Source: Niebla homalea | Lineage: Eukaryota > Ascomycota > Lecanoromycetes > Lecanorales > Ramalinaceae | Direction: 5' to 3' | NCBI GenBank assembly: GCA_019925105.1 | Contig: JAHGAU010000034.1 | Coordinates: 62,001 to 126,000, forward strand | Length of the DNA: 64,000 nucleotides | Shown here: positions 35,453 through 46,083 of the stretch, one piece after another | Layout: each line of letters starts with the position of its first letter | How positions within the stretch are numbered: position 1 is the stretch's first letter | Program-made: the position numbers and the translations under genes | The notes under the pieces: model-generated | Databases searched by the model: none | Told to the model about the DNA's origin: nothing | Seen by the model: only the letters and a program-made list of their open reading frames with translations

Positions 35453-36990
35453 TTAAACAGCCTTCTCGATCTTCCGCTCACTCGCCCCCTTGATCACGCG
35501 GCTCAAATCCCCGACGGGCAACCCCACGGGGAAATCGAGACTCGCCAGCATGATCGCGCAGAAGATCCACCACCCGGCCAGCGAAGTGACGAAGGAGAAC
35601 GCTCCACCGGCCTGGATTCATCCAATCATCATCCAATCATCAGCCTCGCCTCGTCTCGAAGAAGAAGAAGGGGAGGGGGAGAGAGAGGGGGGTAAACTCA
35701 CTATCTGCAACCGCCCAGCCCGGGCCATGGCGTCCAGGTTCGTGGGATTCTCGTACACGAGCGCGAGGTTCCAGTACGCGGCGGCGAGGCAGGAGAAGGC
35801 GCAGACGAGGGTGAGGAAGATGAGCAGGAAGACGAGGTTGGTGCGGAGGGAGCAGACGAGGAAGATGAGGCAGACTAGCCTGTTTGTTGGTGGGCGCGCC
35901 CCCAAGTCAGTCAGCGATTCCGGATCATCATGGGGATGACAACACACGGCCAGCCAGCCAGCCAGCCAGCCAGTTGTTCATCGTTCCTGCTGCTGCTGCT
36001 GCCACGGAAGCAAACGGAGCCAACCAAATAACCCCTGCCAGGGAAAAAACGGAGGGGAAGAGAACGAAAGGGGGGGGGTTGGAAGGGGCTGTGGACCTAC
36101 CCCATAAACAGCAAGAAGAACGCAAACGAGGCATAAAACCCGGGCTGCTGCAGTCCCAGGGCATTGCCCGGGTTCCCCATCGAGGCGGACGCCTCGGCCG
36201 GGTCCGTGACGTAGGCGCCGTAGGCGTTGAACCAGGGGACGAGGGTGCAGGCGAAGGCGAGCCAGAAGGCGCCGAAGGTGCCGAAGACGACGAAGGGGAA
36301 GGTGTTGCCAATGATCCACTCGCCGATGGAGCCGAGAATCATGAGGAGGCCGCCGAAGCCGAAGTAGACGCCTGCCGGGGGGATGTGTTAGACTGGGGGG
36401 GGAGGGGGGCGGGGCGATGTGGAGCCGGTGAGAGGTCGGGGAGATGGAGGATGAAGGACGGAGTGATTAGGAAGGGAAGGGGGAATTCGGCGTACCCGTG
36501 GAAGCGGCACCGTTGCCGCCGGCACCACGCCAGCCCATGAGGTCGCACGAGAGAGGGGTGAGGGAGAGGAGGAAACCAATGAGGGCTCTGTTGGCAGTGG
36601 AAAAAGGGGGTCACAAACACGTCAGCTGGGTCCTTGTTGGCATTTGCACTCGGTAGCTGCTGCTCTCTCTCTCTCTCTCTCTCTCTATGCCAATCATGGG
36701 TGTGGGACAGGTCAAGGGACGTACAAGGGCGTTGGATTCCCAAACGTCTTCCTCAAGTCCCCCTTCACCCTGTTCTCGGGCGAGAGATAGAGTTTCTCGA
36801 ATAAATCAGGTGGGATACTGATGCTCCCTGCCGTGCGCACGCGCTGCAAGGCGTCGTCGTAGCCACCGGTGGCATTACCGGACGCCATGGTGTTTTCGTG
36901 GTGGTGAGAGAAGTCCTTCTCGAGGGGGGAGTCGCCGTTGGTGGATGAGGCGGAAGGATTGGCGGTCTCGTGTGCTGTGGTTGTTGTCAT
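35453..36990 (-). CDS. GPR1/FUN34/YaaH-family membrane transporter (acetate/ammonium type)
   Basis: Five exons (36990-36725, 36587-36496, 36371-36101, 35879-35702, 35611-35453) give 321 residues; every junction keeps frame and has GT-AG ends. A cytosolic N-terminal tail of about 80 residues leads to the family signature NPTPLALIGF, here with Thr-Pro where many members have Ala-Pro. Six hydrophobic segments follow, with the conserved SCDLMGWRGAGGNGAAS, EWIIGNTFPFVVFGTFGAFW and FNAYGAY blocks, ending in a short basic tail. Characterised relatives (yeast Ato1/Ady2, Aspergillus AcpA) move acetate across the plasma membrane, and some have been linked to ammonium export; the substrate here is inferred. 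The small exons contain the most conserved residues, which supports the model. Long antisense frames across this gene are compositional shadows. Confidence 0.92.
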
Positions 36991-38480
36991 TGGGCAAGAT
37001 AGGTAGGGAGAGTTGTAGTCGGTCGGGGAGGTGGTTGGCAAGGGTCTCAATGAAGAGGGGGAAATGGGAGGCAGAAGTATGGACGGTGGAGCTCTGGCAG
37101 GTAGGTCAAGATGGTGCTGGAGATGCTGGAGCTCTCAATTGGATGCTCCTCTTCAATGCCACAGAAAGAAAGGGATAAATGATGCTTCAATAGAGGTGTG
37201 TCGGCAGCGAGGTCGTGTATAGGCACAGTGTCAGAAGCTCACTCGCAAGAGATGTAAAAAAAAGGAGTGGGGCTCCAGAAGACGTTATGAAGGCGTCAAC
37301 GCAAGTAATGCAGGTGGAGATCATCATGACGAAGAGTCAATATACTTGCATCGGTACTTGGCCCACCACCCAATCTCCCCTTCGTCCCTAGGACATGCTA
37401 AGTGAGGAGGAGCTCATGGGTGTTCCCTCAAGCTTGAAGCTTTGGCCGGTTGAAGTCCAAGTGCACAGATACAATGAAGCTCTAGCTTCTTCGGTCTACG
37501 AACACGTACCAAATTAGGCAAGTCCATTGCATACTGGTCCAATGATCAGAGAATATGATATCGAAAATTGCCAATGGTGTCAATGATAGGTAACTGAGGA
37601 GGAATACTCATGAAGTCGCTATGTTCTTAACAACCTGATTCGTGAGTCTGCACCTTTCAACAAGAGGTACTTGGAGATTGTCCCTCTTCGGATGGATGGA
37701 GAGCCGTGCTTGGTGGAGGAATAAATAGCCCAGATCTCACTTCCCCGCCGCTAACGACCATCAGTCCAATCATTCCGCAGTGAGCCGCGGCAGGAGTGCG
37801 CATTCCCGCGATATCGAGTATGAGGTCGTGAGGGGTTCGCAGTCTTGCATACGTGCATATGTCATGTACACGCACCTTTAAGACTGTTACCGGCGTCAGT
37901 GGTGGTTATGTCGACCGAGGCAAAGTCGAACGCCATTGGAGGAAGCAAATGCCAGTACTCCGTACAGTCGTATGGAAGGATCTGCCCAGGCCTCGGGGGC
38001 CATTTGCGCGCTTCAATCCGGCCCCAAAATCCAGGCCTAGCAATCCAAGTCTAGGTAAGCCGTGTTGTGCCGTAAGGACTTGTGGGCATTATTGCGGGGA
38101 AAGCTCCAACTCTATTCTGTCATTTGCTTTGGTCCTTCTGCTAGCTTTCCCTGTTAGTAGGGGCTGCTGTCGTCGTAGCCACCTTTTGGCTGGTTGATGA
38201 ACTGCTGTGTTCTGGCCAGCTCAGCGTCATTCGAGTCACTGCATCTCCTCAAGTGATGGACTGTCCAGAGAGATCACTATCTGATGGGCGCTGATAGTGT
38301 CGACCTGTCTCTCATGTGACCATCCAAGCCTCACTCTCTCCCAGGAGTATCGCCTATCATCAAGTATTCTGAGATTCGTGGCATCATGAAAGTCGATACA
38401 CCTTAACGCCGGCGGCGAAGATGCTGCACGTATCACGCCCAATGCAGGACGCACCCCCGAGCTCGCACATGGGTACGTTC
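36991..38480. other. Intergenic stretch
   Basis: About 1.5 kb upstream of the transporter gene and downstream of the secreted-protein gene. The longest frames are below 125 codons and show no motif. No gene seen. Confidence 0.45.
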
Positions 38481-39847
38481 TCAGCTCGTACCAACCGTAG
38501 CCGTGCCAAGCCCCCCAGGCTGAGTCGGCCCATTGCCTCCGAATGGTGATATCCCAGTATGATTATTCCGACTCTTGTACACGAATGGGAAGTTCGAAAA
38601 GTAATTCTGTGCCACAGTCCCCCCATACCCCGGACTATCATCACAGTATCCGCCTCCCGTGGGGCCAATGTGCGGGCAGTGCACACTCGGCCTGTAGGGC
38701 ACCATATTCTGATGCACCATGCGACACAACAGTGTATTTCTCCCCAGCTCATATGGTTGCCCCAATCTCACTTGTTTGGTCAAGAACCCCATACACTGCT
38801 CCGTGCCGTTGTATTGTGTATTCGTGCCATTGCAATAGGTCATTGCGGTGGAGCAGATGCTGTCCGCCAATTTCTCTGTCACGTTGGCCGCGAGTTGGGC
38901 TTCGGAGATGTGGAGGGAGGTGGCGGCGGTGGAGAGGAGGTAGGAGAAGAGCCAGTCGAAGTATTTGAAGACGGCATCGTACATGGAGACTTGACCCTGA
39001 GCGTTGAAGACGTTCCAAGTGTCGATGATGACGGGGACGGAGAGCTGGAGGAAGGGGAAGGTGAAGTTGAAGCTGGAGGAGTCATGATGTCAGTTCGTGT
39101 CTCTGATACCAGAACCCGACGGCAAGGAGAGGGCAGGGGGAAGGGCATACCGGGTCGATGCAGATACTATGTTCTGGCTCGCGGCGAAATGAACAATCTC
39201 GTAAGACGTTGCGTATCCAAGAAGGGAGAAAGCGTTGGGGTTGGTGTTGGTGGCCAGGTTCGAGAAGAGGCCGAAGATGTATTCGGTGTTGAGCTCCCTG
39301 CCGTCGAATGTCCTCGTCACATCCACACGACCCTGCACATCTTCCGAGAAGACAGTCGAATTGATTTTCTGAGCCTGTAGCGAAAGTATCAGCATCCCCT
39401 CTTCTCCCCAGCGACCAGGCACTTGTGGTGGGAACCAACCTCTTTCTGATTATTAGGGTAGATGAAAGCATCGAGAAATTTGATCTGCAGGTTATACAAC
39501 TGATCATATGTGAAATGCGGTAACCTGTGTCCGGGAAGGAGTCTGTTTGATGCGGCTTTGGGTATGCCCGAAGGGGTCGCGCTACCAGTATCCAGGGGAG
39601 CACCTTGGGCGGTAGTTACTGCAGAACCCAGGCCGACAGCACTTGAACTACCGTCGGCGATCGCAGAGTCATTATCGACTGCTTGCCCTGGGGCGTGCGG
39701 CTGAGTCTGCGCTACTTGGGGATTGCGCTTTCCATGGGCGTCAACTCGAGCATTCAAGCTCTTAGAGCGATCAAGCTGTCCATTCCCAAACGCCGCTGCA
39801 TGGAGCACCGAGAGCAGCGTGATTGACACAAGGCCGACGACTCTCAT
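38481..39847 (-). CDS. Secreted Cys-rich protein with SnoaL/NTF2-like N-terminal region
   Basis: Three exons (39847-39440, 39374-39151, 39072-38481) give 407 residues; introns are 65 bases (donor GTTGGT, branch GCTGAT, acceptor CTACAG) and 78 bases (donor GTATGC, acceptor CTCCAG). [20 protein letters not shown] is a signal peptide; a Ser/Gly/Ala-rich linker follows up to about residue 110. The middle part ([20 protein letters not shown], then FGLFSNLA) has the look of a SnoaL/NTF2-like fold, with a hydrophobic [12 protein letters not shown] strand across the second junction. The C-terminal part is Cys-rich, with several NxT sites and a compact block containing [33 protein letters not shown] and DDSPGY. 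I have the impression of a widespread fungal family of unknown function, but cannot name it. Extracellular location is well supported. Confidence 0.75.
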
Positions 39848-41328
39848 CGTTGCTTGTAAAAAGACACAAAGGGCAATCGATGTCACAGGTTCTTGTATAT
39901 GACAATCTCCCACACGATTCAGAGCTGGTATATATTTATGAGAGGGCCGGTTATATTTGCGCCGAAATGGGAGATGCAATGGGTGTCGTGATTGATTAGT
40001 ATATTAAATGCAAGACATCAGCAAACGACGCATAAAGTGTAGGCTGTATCAAGTATGAGAGACAAGATAATAGAATGATCAAGAGCAGAGACAATTGGAC
40101 ACCAACAGATAACGATAGACGAGTAGAATTCGTGTTCGTGTCTGGGCTGAGGAATGTTGGTGTATTTGAAGAAGCGGCTCCGTTGGCTCCTTTGGTATGA
40201 GCCACGAGCCAACATATTTATAACAAATGCGATCATCACAGTTGAAGGGGGGCCAAGGGGGGCTGTATGGCACTGTCAAATTTAAATCGGTGATATGATC
40301 ATATGACAAAACGGTACCTCTCTTGTCAACACGCAATCTGAAACATTTTGCCGTGTTCGTGGGGCAGAGTACGAGAGAGAAAGTCAGAAGAAAGAAACAG
40401 CATCGTCGCTGTGCCTCGAGCCTTTGCGACGCGGAAGTACAAAGTAGCTAAGAATTGGCCAATCACAGAGGCGGAATGGCTCAAGCTGAGTCGAGTGCGA
40501 TGGCTGAATGACACGAGCATCACTACCGTACGGCGGCGGCATGTTCCATCGGACCTGTCGAAGGATGAAGATTGAGACATGGAATCTGAATGGACGCGAT
40601 ATGGAAGAAAGTCACCGAGAAGGATGTTGATAATTTCCTCTTCAAGACTTCAATCCCAAAGCTGAGGCGGCTTTGGCTTTGGCTGGATTTTCCGGGTCGG
40701 TGGAAGGAACCGGAGATCGCGATTCTGCATGATTAAGGTGGGTAGGGCTGGAGGCTGAAGCCTTGCATCCGATCGGATACAGTCAGCCGGAGACTACTGT
40801 CTGGATATTCTTGATGTTTCATTGCAGCATCGCCATCATGCAAGGTGGGATCGAGGTGGTGAGTGGTGAAGGAAGAAAAAAACGGGACGAGGGGGAGGAA
40901 AATTTGGGGGCTCTGCTCATACGCTAAGCTTGTCCTGGTTAGCCCTTCGCCTTTGCCTATTTCACACATTAATTTTATTACATTTTATTGATTTTCAAGC
41001 AATTGTGCCGTTGGCTTTCGAATCAACATTCAGCATTTGGAAGGTTTCCAAATCGAGTTGAAAGTCGGCAGAGATCGCTAAAGGTTGACTGTGCTGCTGA
41101 CTGTGTCTTTGTAACCTCGGAAGACGACATGGCTACTCTGCCGACATTTGGTGCGTCCCTCAAGAAGCAATAGCCACACAGCCTTCCAAAAGGCTCTGGC
41201 TCAGGTGAAGGATATCTGAGCTATGACTCCATCGAGAGCGAGCTTCAGGCTAATTACTTGTCGATCAGCACGCCGAGACTCCGAAAGCGAGTACCGATTA
41301 TGAGGCTCTCTTCCAGAAAACTCGTCTC
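39848..41328. other. Intergenic stretch
   Basis: About 1.5 kb between the start of the secreted-protein gene and the 3' end of the ThDP-enzyme gene. Frames are short and AT-rich patches occur near 40000-40340. No gene or RNA seen. Confidence 0.45.
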
Positions 41329-43571
41329 TCACTTCGCTTGCTTGATAATCACCGCGTCCACCACTGCACTTCGACCCTGCATGACTGCCTTGACACCCTC
41401 TGTCAGTGCTTGAGAAAGCCCTTGCATTGTACTCGCCTTTGCCGCATAAGGCTCCTTGCCCGTGTCCTTCAGATGATGGCCAGCAGCAGCTTTGGCAATA
41501 CCACCAAAGTCGGGTGATGGTGACAGCGAGATATTCAAATCTTCGTCCGAAGCTTCTGTGGCGAGACCTGCTGGATGAACAAGCTCTAGTGACTTGCGGG
41601 GAGCATTCCATCCTGTCATCCTATATCAGCAATACAGCATCATGGACAGCAAAGCCGGTCAATCAGCTTACCTCCATTGTTCAATACGACCGTGAGTACG
41701 GGAATCCTGTATCTCGCTGCAATCCAGTAGACACTCGCTGGCAAGGTGTAGAGAAAAGTCCCATCTCCCACAATCGCACACACAAATTTCGGCCTTCCTT
41801 CTGCTTCGTATGCCAGCTTGACACCCAGTGCAGCTCCTCCACTCCATCCAAGACCGGCACCGCCGCAATTGATCCACGTGCCAGGCAAGGAGGGCTGTAG
41901 TTGGTCTGATATTGCCACGGCAGACGTGACGGCCTCGACAACAAACACAGTGTCATTTGGGACCGATGTTTTAAGGAGCGCGCCGACATGCGATGCTGTG
42001 AGCTTATTGCCTGGCAACAGAGCGGCAAGGTTTTCAATAGAGGCTTTCCGAGCAGTGTGAGCCTCTTCGAGCTGCTCTCGCTGCTTAGTACGGAGTCTTG
42101 GCTTAAAGTCTTTCTGCTCAGAGCATATGTGGCCGATGCGACTGTTGAGTTGATAGAGGGCAGCGTCGCTGGAGACCTTCCAACGCTTGTTGGCGGGAAA
42201 GAAAGACTTAAGCATCCTACTATTCAACGGGTCAACGTCTATCTGGTAGATGCAGGCACTCTCAGGAGGCGGATTGCGCGAGGGGATCCAAGGAACATCG
42301 CAGTCGAGTATCAGTATTACATCGGCATCCATGGTGACGTCGTGGACGCTATAGCGGAATCCGAGACTAGCAGGATGATCTGATGGGAAGCACATATCAC
42401 TTCCTGCAGTATCGAACACACGTAGTCCCGGAATCAAATCTGCGATACTCGCCAGTACTGAAGGTGATTCATGGTTGCGCCCAGATCGACCTGTGATTAC
42501 TAATGGCTTCTTTGCACCCAATAGCGCTTGTGAGATTTCCTCAACAGCATCCGAGGGCAGAGATGCAGAAAGAATGGGAAGATTTTTGGCGGGATCCAGA
42601 GCGTACGGTTCAATCTCCTCTCCCATAACCTCTCTTGCACCGGTGACATAGACTGGTCCTTTGGGATCACTCTCGGCGAACTGAAGCGCTCGTGCCACGA
42701 CTTGCTTGACCGTTTGGCCCTTTGATATATCTCCCACGTATCTGCAGTACTGACGAACGATGGCCGTTTGGTCCGGGGCATCTTGAACCCAATGTTGATA
42801 TTCCGTCCGAGCACCAGTCGTTGTACCATTGTCGGTCACGGGGCAGAGACCTGCAAAGATGAAGACGGGGCAGTGACCCGCACTTGCATTATGCAGACCA
42901 CAACCGAGAGCCTGCGTGCCGACATCGACATGGACAATGACTGCCTGTGGCTTCCCAGTCACGCGTGCCCACCCATCTGCCATTGACAGAGCCACCATCT
43001 GCGACGAGTAGTTCAGTATCTATTGACGGAGACAGGATGCCTGTCTCACATACCTCGGTCGGACAAGTATAAATCTTGGGGAAACGACCAGTCTGTTCCT
43101 TCTTCTCCCTAACCATGGCTTCAATCAGGCTCGGGTGATCAGACCCAAGATTGACAAAGCATGCCTTGACACCTAGCTGTGTGGTAAACAGATTTAGTAA
43201 GGCAGTTCTCATGCTTTATCCGGGTGATCGGCTCACCTCCCAAAGCGCTTCGAAGAAAGCCACCGATGTTGTGTACCTGATTATCCAATATCAGAGATTC
43301 ATGACCTTGCCTGACACGAATCCTCGACATACCCTGGCCGCTCATGCGCTGTCGTGCTCAATTTTCTGATGACAGGAGACGGACGAACAGGCGTGTATTG
43401 GAGACCGACGGTGGCTTTTGACGATGATGTAGCGGTTGATATGCTGTGTCCTGGTGGGGAAACATTCTTCCCTACGTATTGGTTGTTTATTGAATATCTT
43501 CGAACATACTTCGACGCACAGGCAGCCCCTCTAGTTGTTTTCCTACATAAGCTCGGAGTCGAAAGTGCCAT
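41329..43571 (-). CDS. Thiamine-diphosphate-dependent enzyme (acetolactate synthase-like superfamily), mitochondrial-type presequence
   Basis: Five exons: 43571-43333, 43276-43237 (only 40 bases), 43176-43054, 42998-41672 and 41612-41329. They give 670 residues; all junctions keep frame. Residues 1-80 are rich in Ser, Thr and Arg with almost no acidic residues before the last few, a typical mitochondrial presequence. The PYR domain starts YTTSVAFFEALWE and continues VKACFVNLGSDHPSLIEAMV. The Glu of CPTEMVALSMADGWAR (Glu134) is the position that activates the ThDP aminopyrimidine. A central domain follows. The PP domain carries the ThDP motif GDG (545-547) with NN 27 residues later (LNNGGWNAP). 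The superfamily includes acetolactate synthase, benzoylformate decarboxylase and related lyases. The MVALSMADG-type block differs from true acetolactate synthases, so the substrate is undetermined. Confidence 0.9.
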
Positions 43572-44151
43572 TATGGCTTCTGGCTTCAGAGATTGGTAGC
43601 GTGATGATTAAGGAATCTCTAAGTCAAACGGCAAGAGTTGAGGCTGAAGGATTGACCTTGAAGAGTTGGGGTGTCATTGATTTCAAAGGTAGTTTGGCAC
43701 CTTTTCCTCTTTCTACAGATTCATGGATTGGATTCTTGCCCCGCAGCATTTATCAGAAGCCTTGTACTCGGATGATGTTGTATCGCAAATAATCTGTGTG
43801 ATGCGTACTGAAAGCTTCCATGAAATTTGAGGAAGAAAGCGAAAGGACGGATACTTGTAGACAGGGAGTCTTTTGATGAAAGCACTCTTGTAGACTTGTA
43901 GTATTCACATTGAGCACGTAACAGTCGTTCGGTACACACGGTACTTAAATAGTTCGTCTCTCCTAGAACATCTTCTTGACCATTCGCTGTCATGGAGGAG
44001 ATAAGGCTTTGGATGCTCAGAAGTGACTCGGGGATTACATGAGGCCGAAAGCCTCGTCCAATCAAAAGCCCAGAATCACGTGATATACTCCCAAATCGCG
44101 ACTTTTGGGCCATCAATCAGCACTCACCGAATCTGACAAGTATTGACTTTG
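43572..44151. promoter_or_regulatory. Divergent promoter region of the ThDP enzyme and the acetyltransferase
   Basis: 580 bases between two divergently transcribed start codons (43571 on minus, 44152 on plus). No distinct motif was identified; only short frames. Confidence 0.4.
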
Positions 44152-45000
44152 ATGCCTTTCTCCTTTAATTCAGCATCGCCCTCAACCGTCAATCAATCCC
44201 CTCTCCGCAAAGCTCCCACTGACCCCCTTACCACATCAAATACCTCCACAGTCAAATCCCCACCTCCTCTTCCCCCTAACACGACCTTCCAATCCCTTAC
44301 CACAGCCCTCATCCCTTCCTACCGCCGCCTCCTAATCGCCCATCTCCCAATCTCCTACCCCCCGAAATTCTACACCCTCTCCACCAGCTCCCCCCTTGAA
44401 ACCGGCACCCTTGCCTTGTGCATAACCCTCTCCCCCACCAGATCCTCGACCTCCCCCCTCACCTCCACAAACGAGCCTCTCGTCATCGCCGCCATCCAAG
44501 CACGCCTCGAACCTGTCCCCTCTACCCCGGCCCTCTCCTCCACCGCCACCTCGACCTCGAAGCAGAACCACCAACTCTACATCCAAACCCTCACCACCGC
44601 CTCACCCTGGCGGTCCCTCGGCCTAGCTTCGACCTTACTCCACGCCCTCATCATCCACGCCATACGAATCTGGGGTGGGGACAGGATCGAGAGCGTTTAC
44701 GCCCACGTCTGGGAGGTGAACACGGAGGCCTTGGCGTGGTATCAGAAACGCGGATTCAGCAGGGAGGGGGGGAAATGTGAGGGGTATTACCGAAAACTGA
44801 GGCCGGGGGGCGCGTGGGTCGTCAGGAGAGGGTTGGGCGTGAGCGAGTATTTGGCTGCGAGGGAGGGGGGGGGGATGGGAAGCTGGAGGCGCGGGGTGCT
44901 GGGGAGGGTGCGAAGGAAGGGGAGAGGGTGGCGAGGATGCCTGATTGAGGGTGGTGGGACGGGGAACCGGGGGATCAAACCCCCCTCTCCCCACCACTAA
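44152..45000 (+). CDS. GNAT-fold N-acetyltransferase, NAA50-like
   Basis: A single-exon gene of 282 residues starting MPFSFNSASPS. After a Ser/Thr/Pro-rich tail of about 50 residues comes SLTTALIPSYRRLLIAHLP then ISYPPKFY, matching the N-terminal substrate-binding part of NAA50 (San-type) acetyltransferases. The acetyl-CoA loop motif appears as WRSLGLAS (R/QxxGxG/A type), preceded by YIQTL on the core strand. The C-terminal GNAT block is VYAHVWEVNTEALAWYQKRG followed by FSREGGKCEGYYRKL. An Ala/Ser/Pro-rich loop between core strands is longer than usual, and a basic Gly-rich tail of about 60 residues is appended. NAA50 enzymes acetylate protein N-termini or Lys side chains in cytosol and nucleus; the substrate here is inferred. 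The reading frame opens earlier at a TTG, but the ATG at 44152 is the natural start. Confidence 0.8.
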   Translation: MPFSFNSASPSTVNQSPLRKAPTDPLTTSNTSTVKSPPPLPPNTTFQSLTTALIPSYRRLLIAHLPISYPPKFYTLSTSSPLETGTLALCITLSPTRSSTSPLTSTNEPLVIAAIQARLEPVPSTPALSSTATSTSKQNHQLYIQTLTTASPWRSLGLASTLLHALIIHAIRIWGGDRIESVYAHVWEVNTEALAWYQKRGFSREGGKCEGYYRKLRPGGAWVVRRGLGVSEYLAAREGGGMGSWRRGVLGRVRRKGRGWRGCLIEGGGTGNRGIKPPSPHH

Positions 45001-46083
45001 ACGCCACGACGTAGGGAGGGATATGGGATCCTGCCTCGACGAATCAGGCGCCTCCTACCAGACTGCTGCGGCTGCTGCTGCTGCATCACCGGCACAGTGG
45101 GCGGGAGTACGTGTCCTTGTTCCTCATCATCACACCCATCAGCATCAATTGAACGACATTGTCGATGAGAAGCCCCCCCAAACGGCATTCCCAACCCATG
45201 AACAAGGCGGCGAGCGCAAACCCTCGAAGGAGACTCGACGACCCAGAAACAGTCACAAAGACCGTCGGCATCCACAACGCACCAAGCTCGATGCAGGTTT
45301 CATCCCTACATCCACACCCGCGCTGAGCCATCCAACCCCCCTTCCGATCGAGGACCAAAGAATCGTCGTCTCCCCGGCGTCAAAATCCCGGCCGCTCGTA
45401 CAAACCAGATGGATCTTCGTTGGAGCGCCGCCGAGTGGTTTTGGGGGGGGGTTGGGGGGCGAGGGCAACACGCACACAGCGCCCTGCCATTCCATCACCC
45501 AACCATAGAGTCATACCATCCATCGACTTACCTTACCATACACCCTTTCCCTATTTCCTCCTTCCTTCCTCGCTGTCCGTCATCTCGCTCGTATGCAAAG
45601 TTGGCGCAAATGTGACCGGTCTCTCATTCTCCTCGTTCATTCTTCTGCCACCAGCACCCTCGTTGTCGCCTTGCCCCCTCCTCGTTCTCTCACCCCCTCG
45701 TACTCTCGCAGAGACAGGCTCCAGGACTCTCTCCACACACGTCAGTGATGTCGTAGGTCATCAAATCACTTTCGCATCATGCCTGCACCGCTAGATCGAG
45801 GGAGGGGGGGGGAGGAGCCAAGCTGAAAGGGGGAGATGCGTGGAGGAAGATGAGATGGACGTGCGAAGGCTGAGGTATGGAGGCAAGGGAGTTGGTGATT
45901 GGTCATATAAATGTGGAGTTTCGTAGCAGAGTGTGAGCCTTTTCTTTACATGGGGACAAACAAATACATTCGATCCAGGGACAGGTCTTGATGATACATA
46001 CATATGGACATTGCTGCGTCGATCCAATCCCGCTCCCGGCACTCCGATATTTTTGCGCAGGAGGTTCTGACCTCGTAGCCTCC
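45001..46083. other. Tail-to-tail intergenic stretch
   Basis: About 1.1 kb between the 3' ends of the acetyltransferase and hexokinase genes. Frames of up to 187 codons exist on both strands but are Ser/Pro/His-rich composition frames without motifs. No gene supported. Confidence 0.45.

Noticed and set aside
35884..36540. 218-codon plus-strand frame
   Set aside because: Antisense to exons and introns of the GPR1/FUN34/YaaH transporter; Gly/Glu-rich shadow.
38559..39380. 273-codon plus-strand frame
   Set aside because: Antisense to the secreted Cys-rich protein, whose exons splice cleanly and carry a signal peptide.
45001..45508. 187-codon frame after the acetyltransferase gene
   Set aside because: Ser/Pro/His-rich with no motif, different frame from the acetyltransferase, and contradicted by equally long frames on the other strand.
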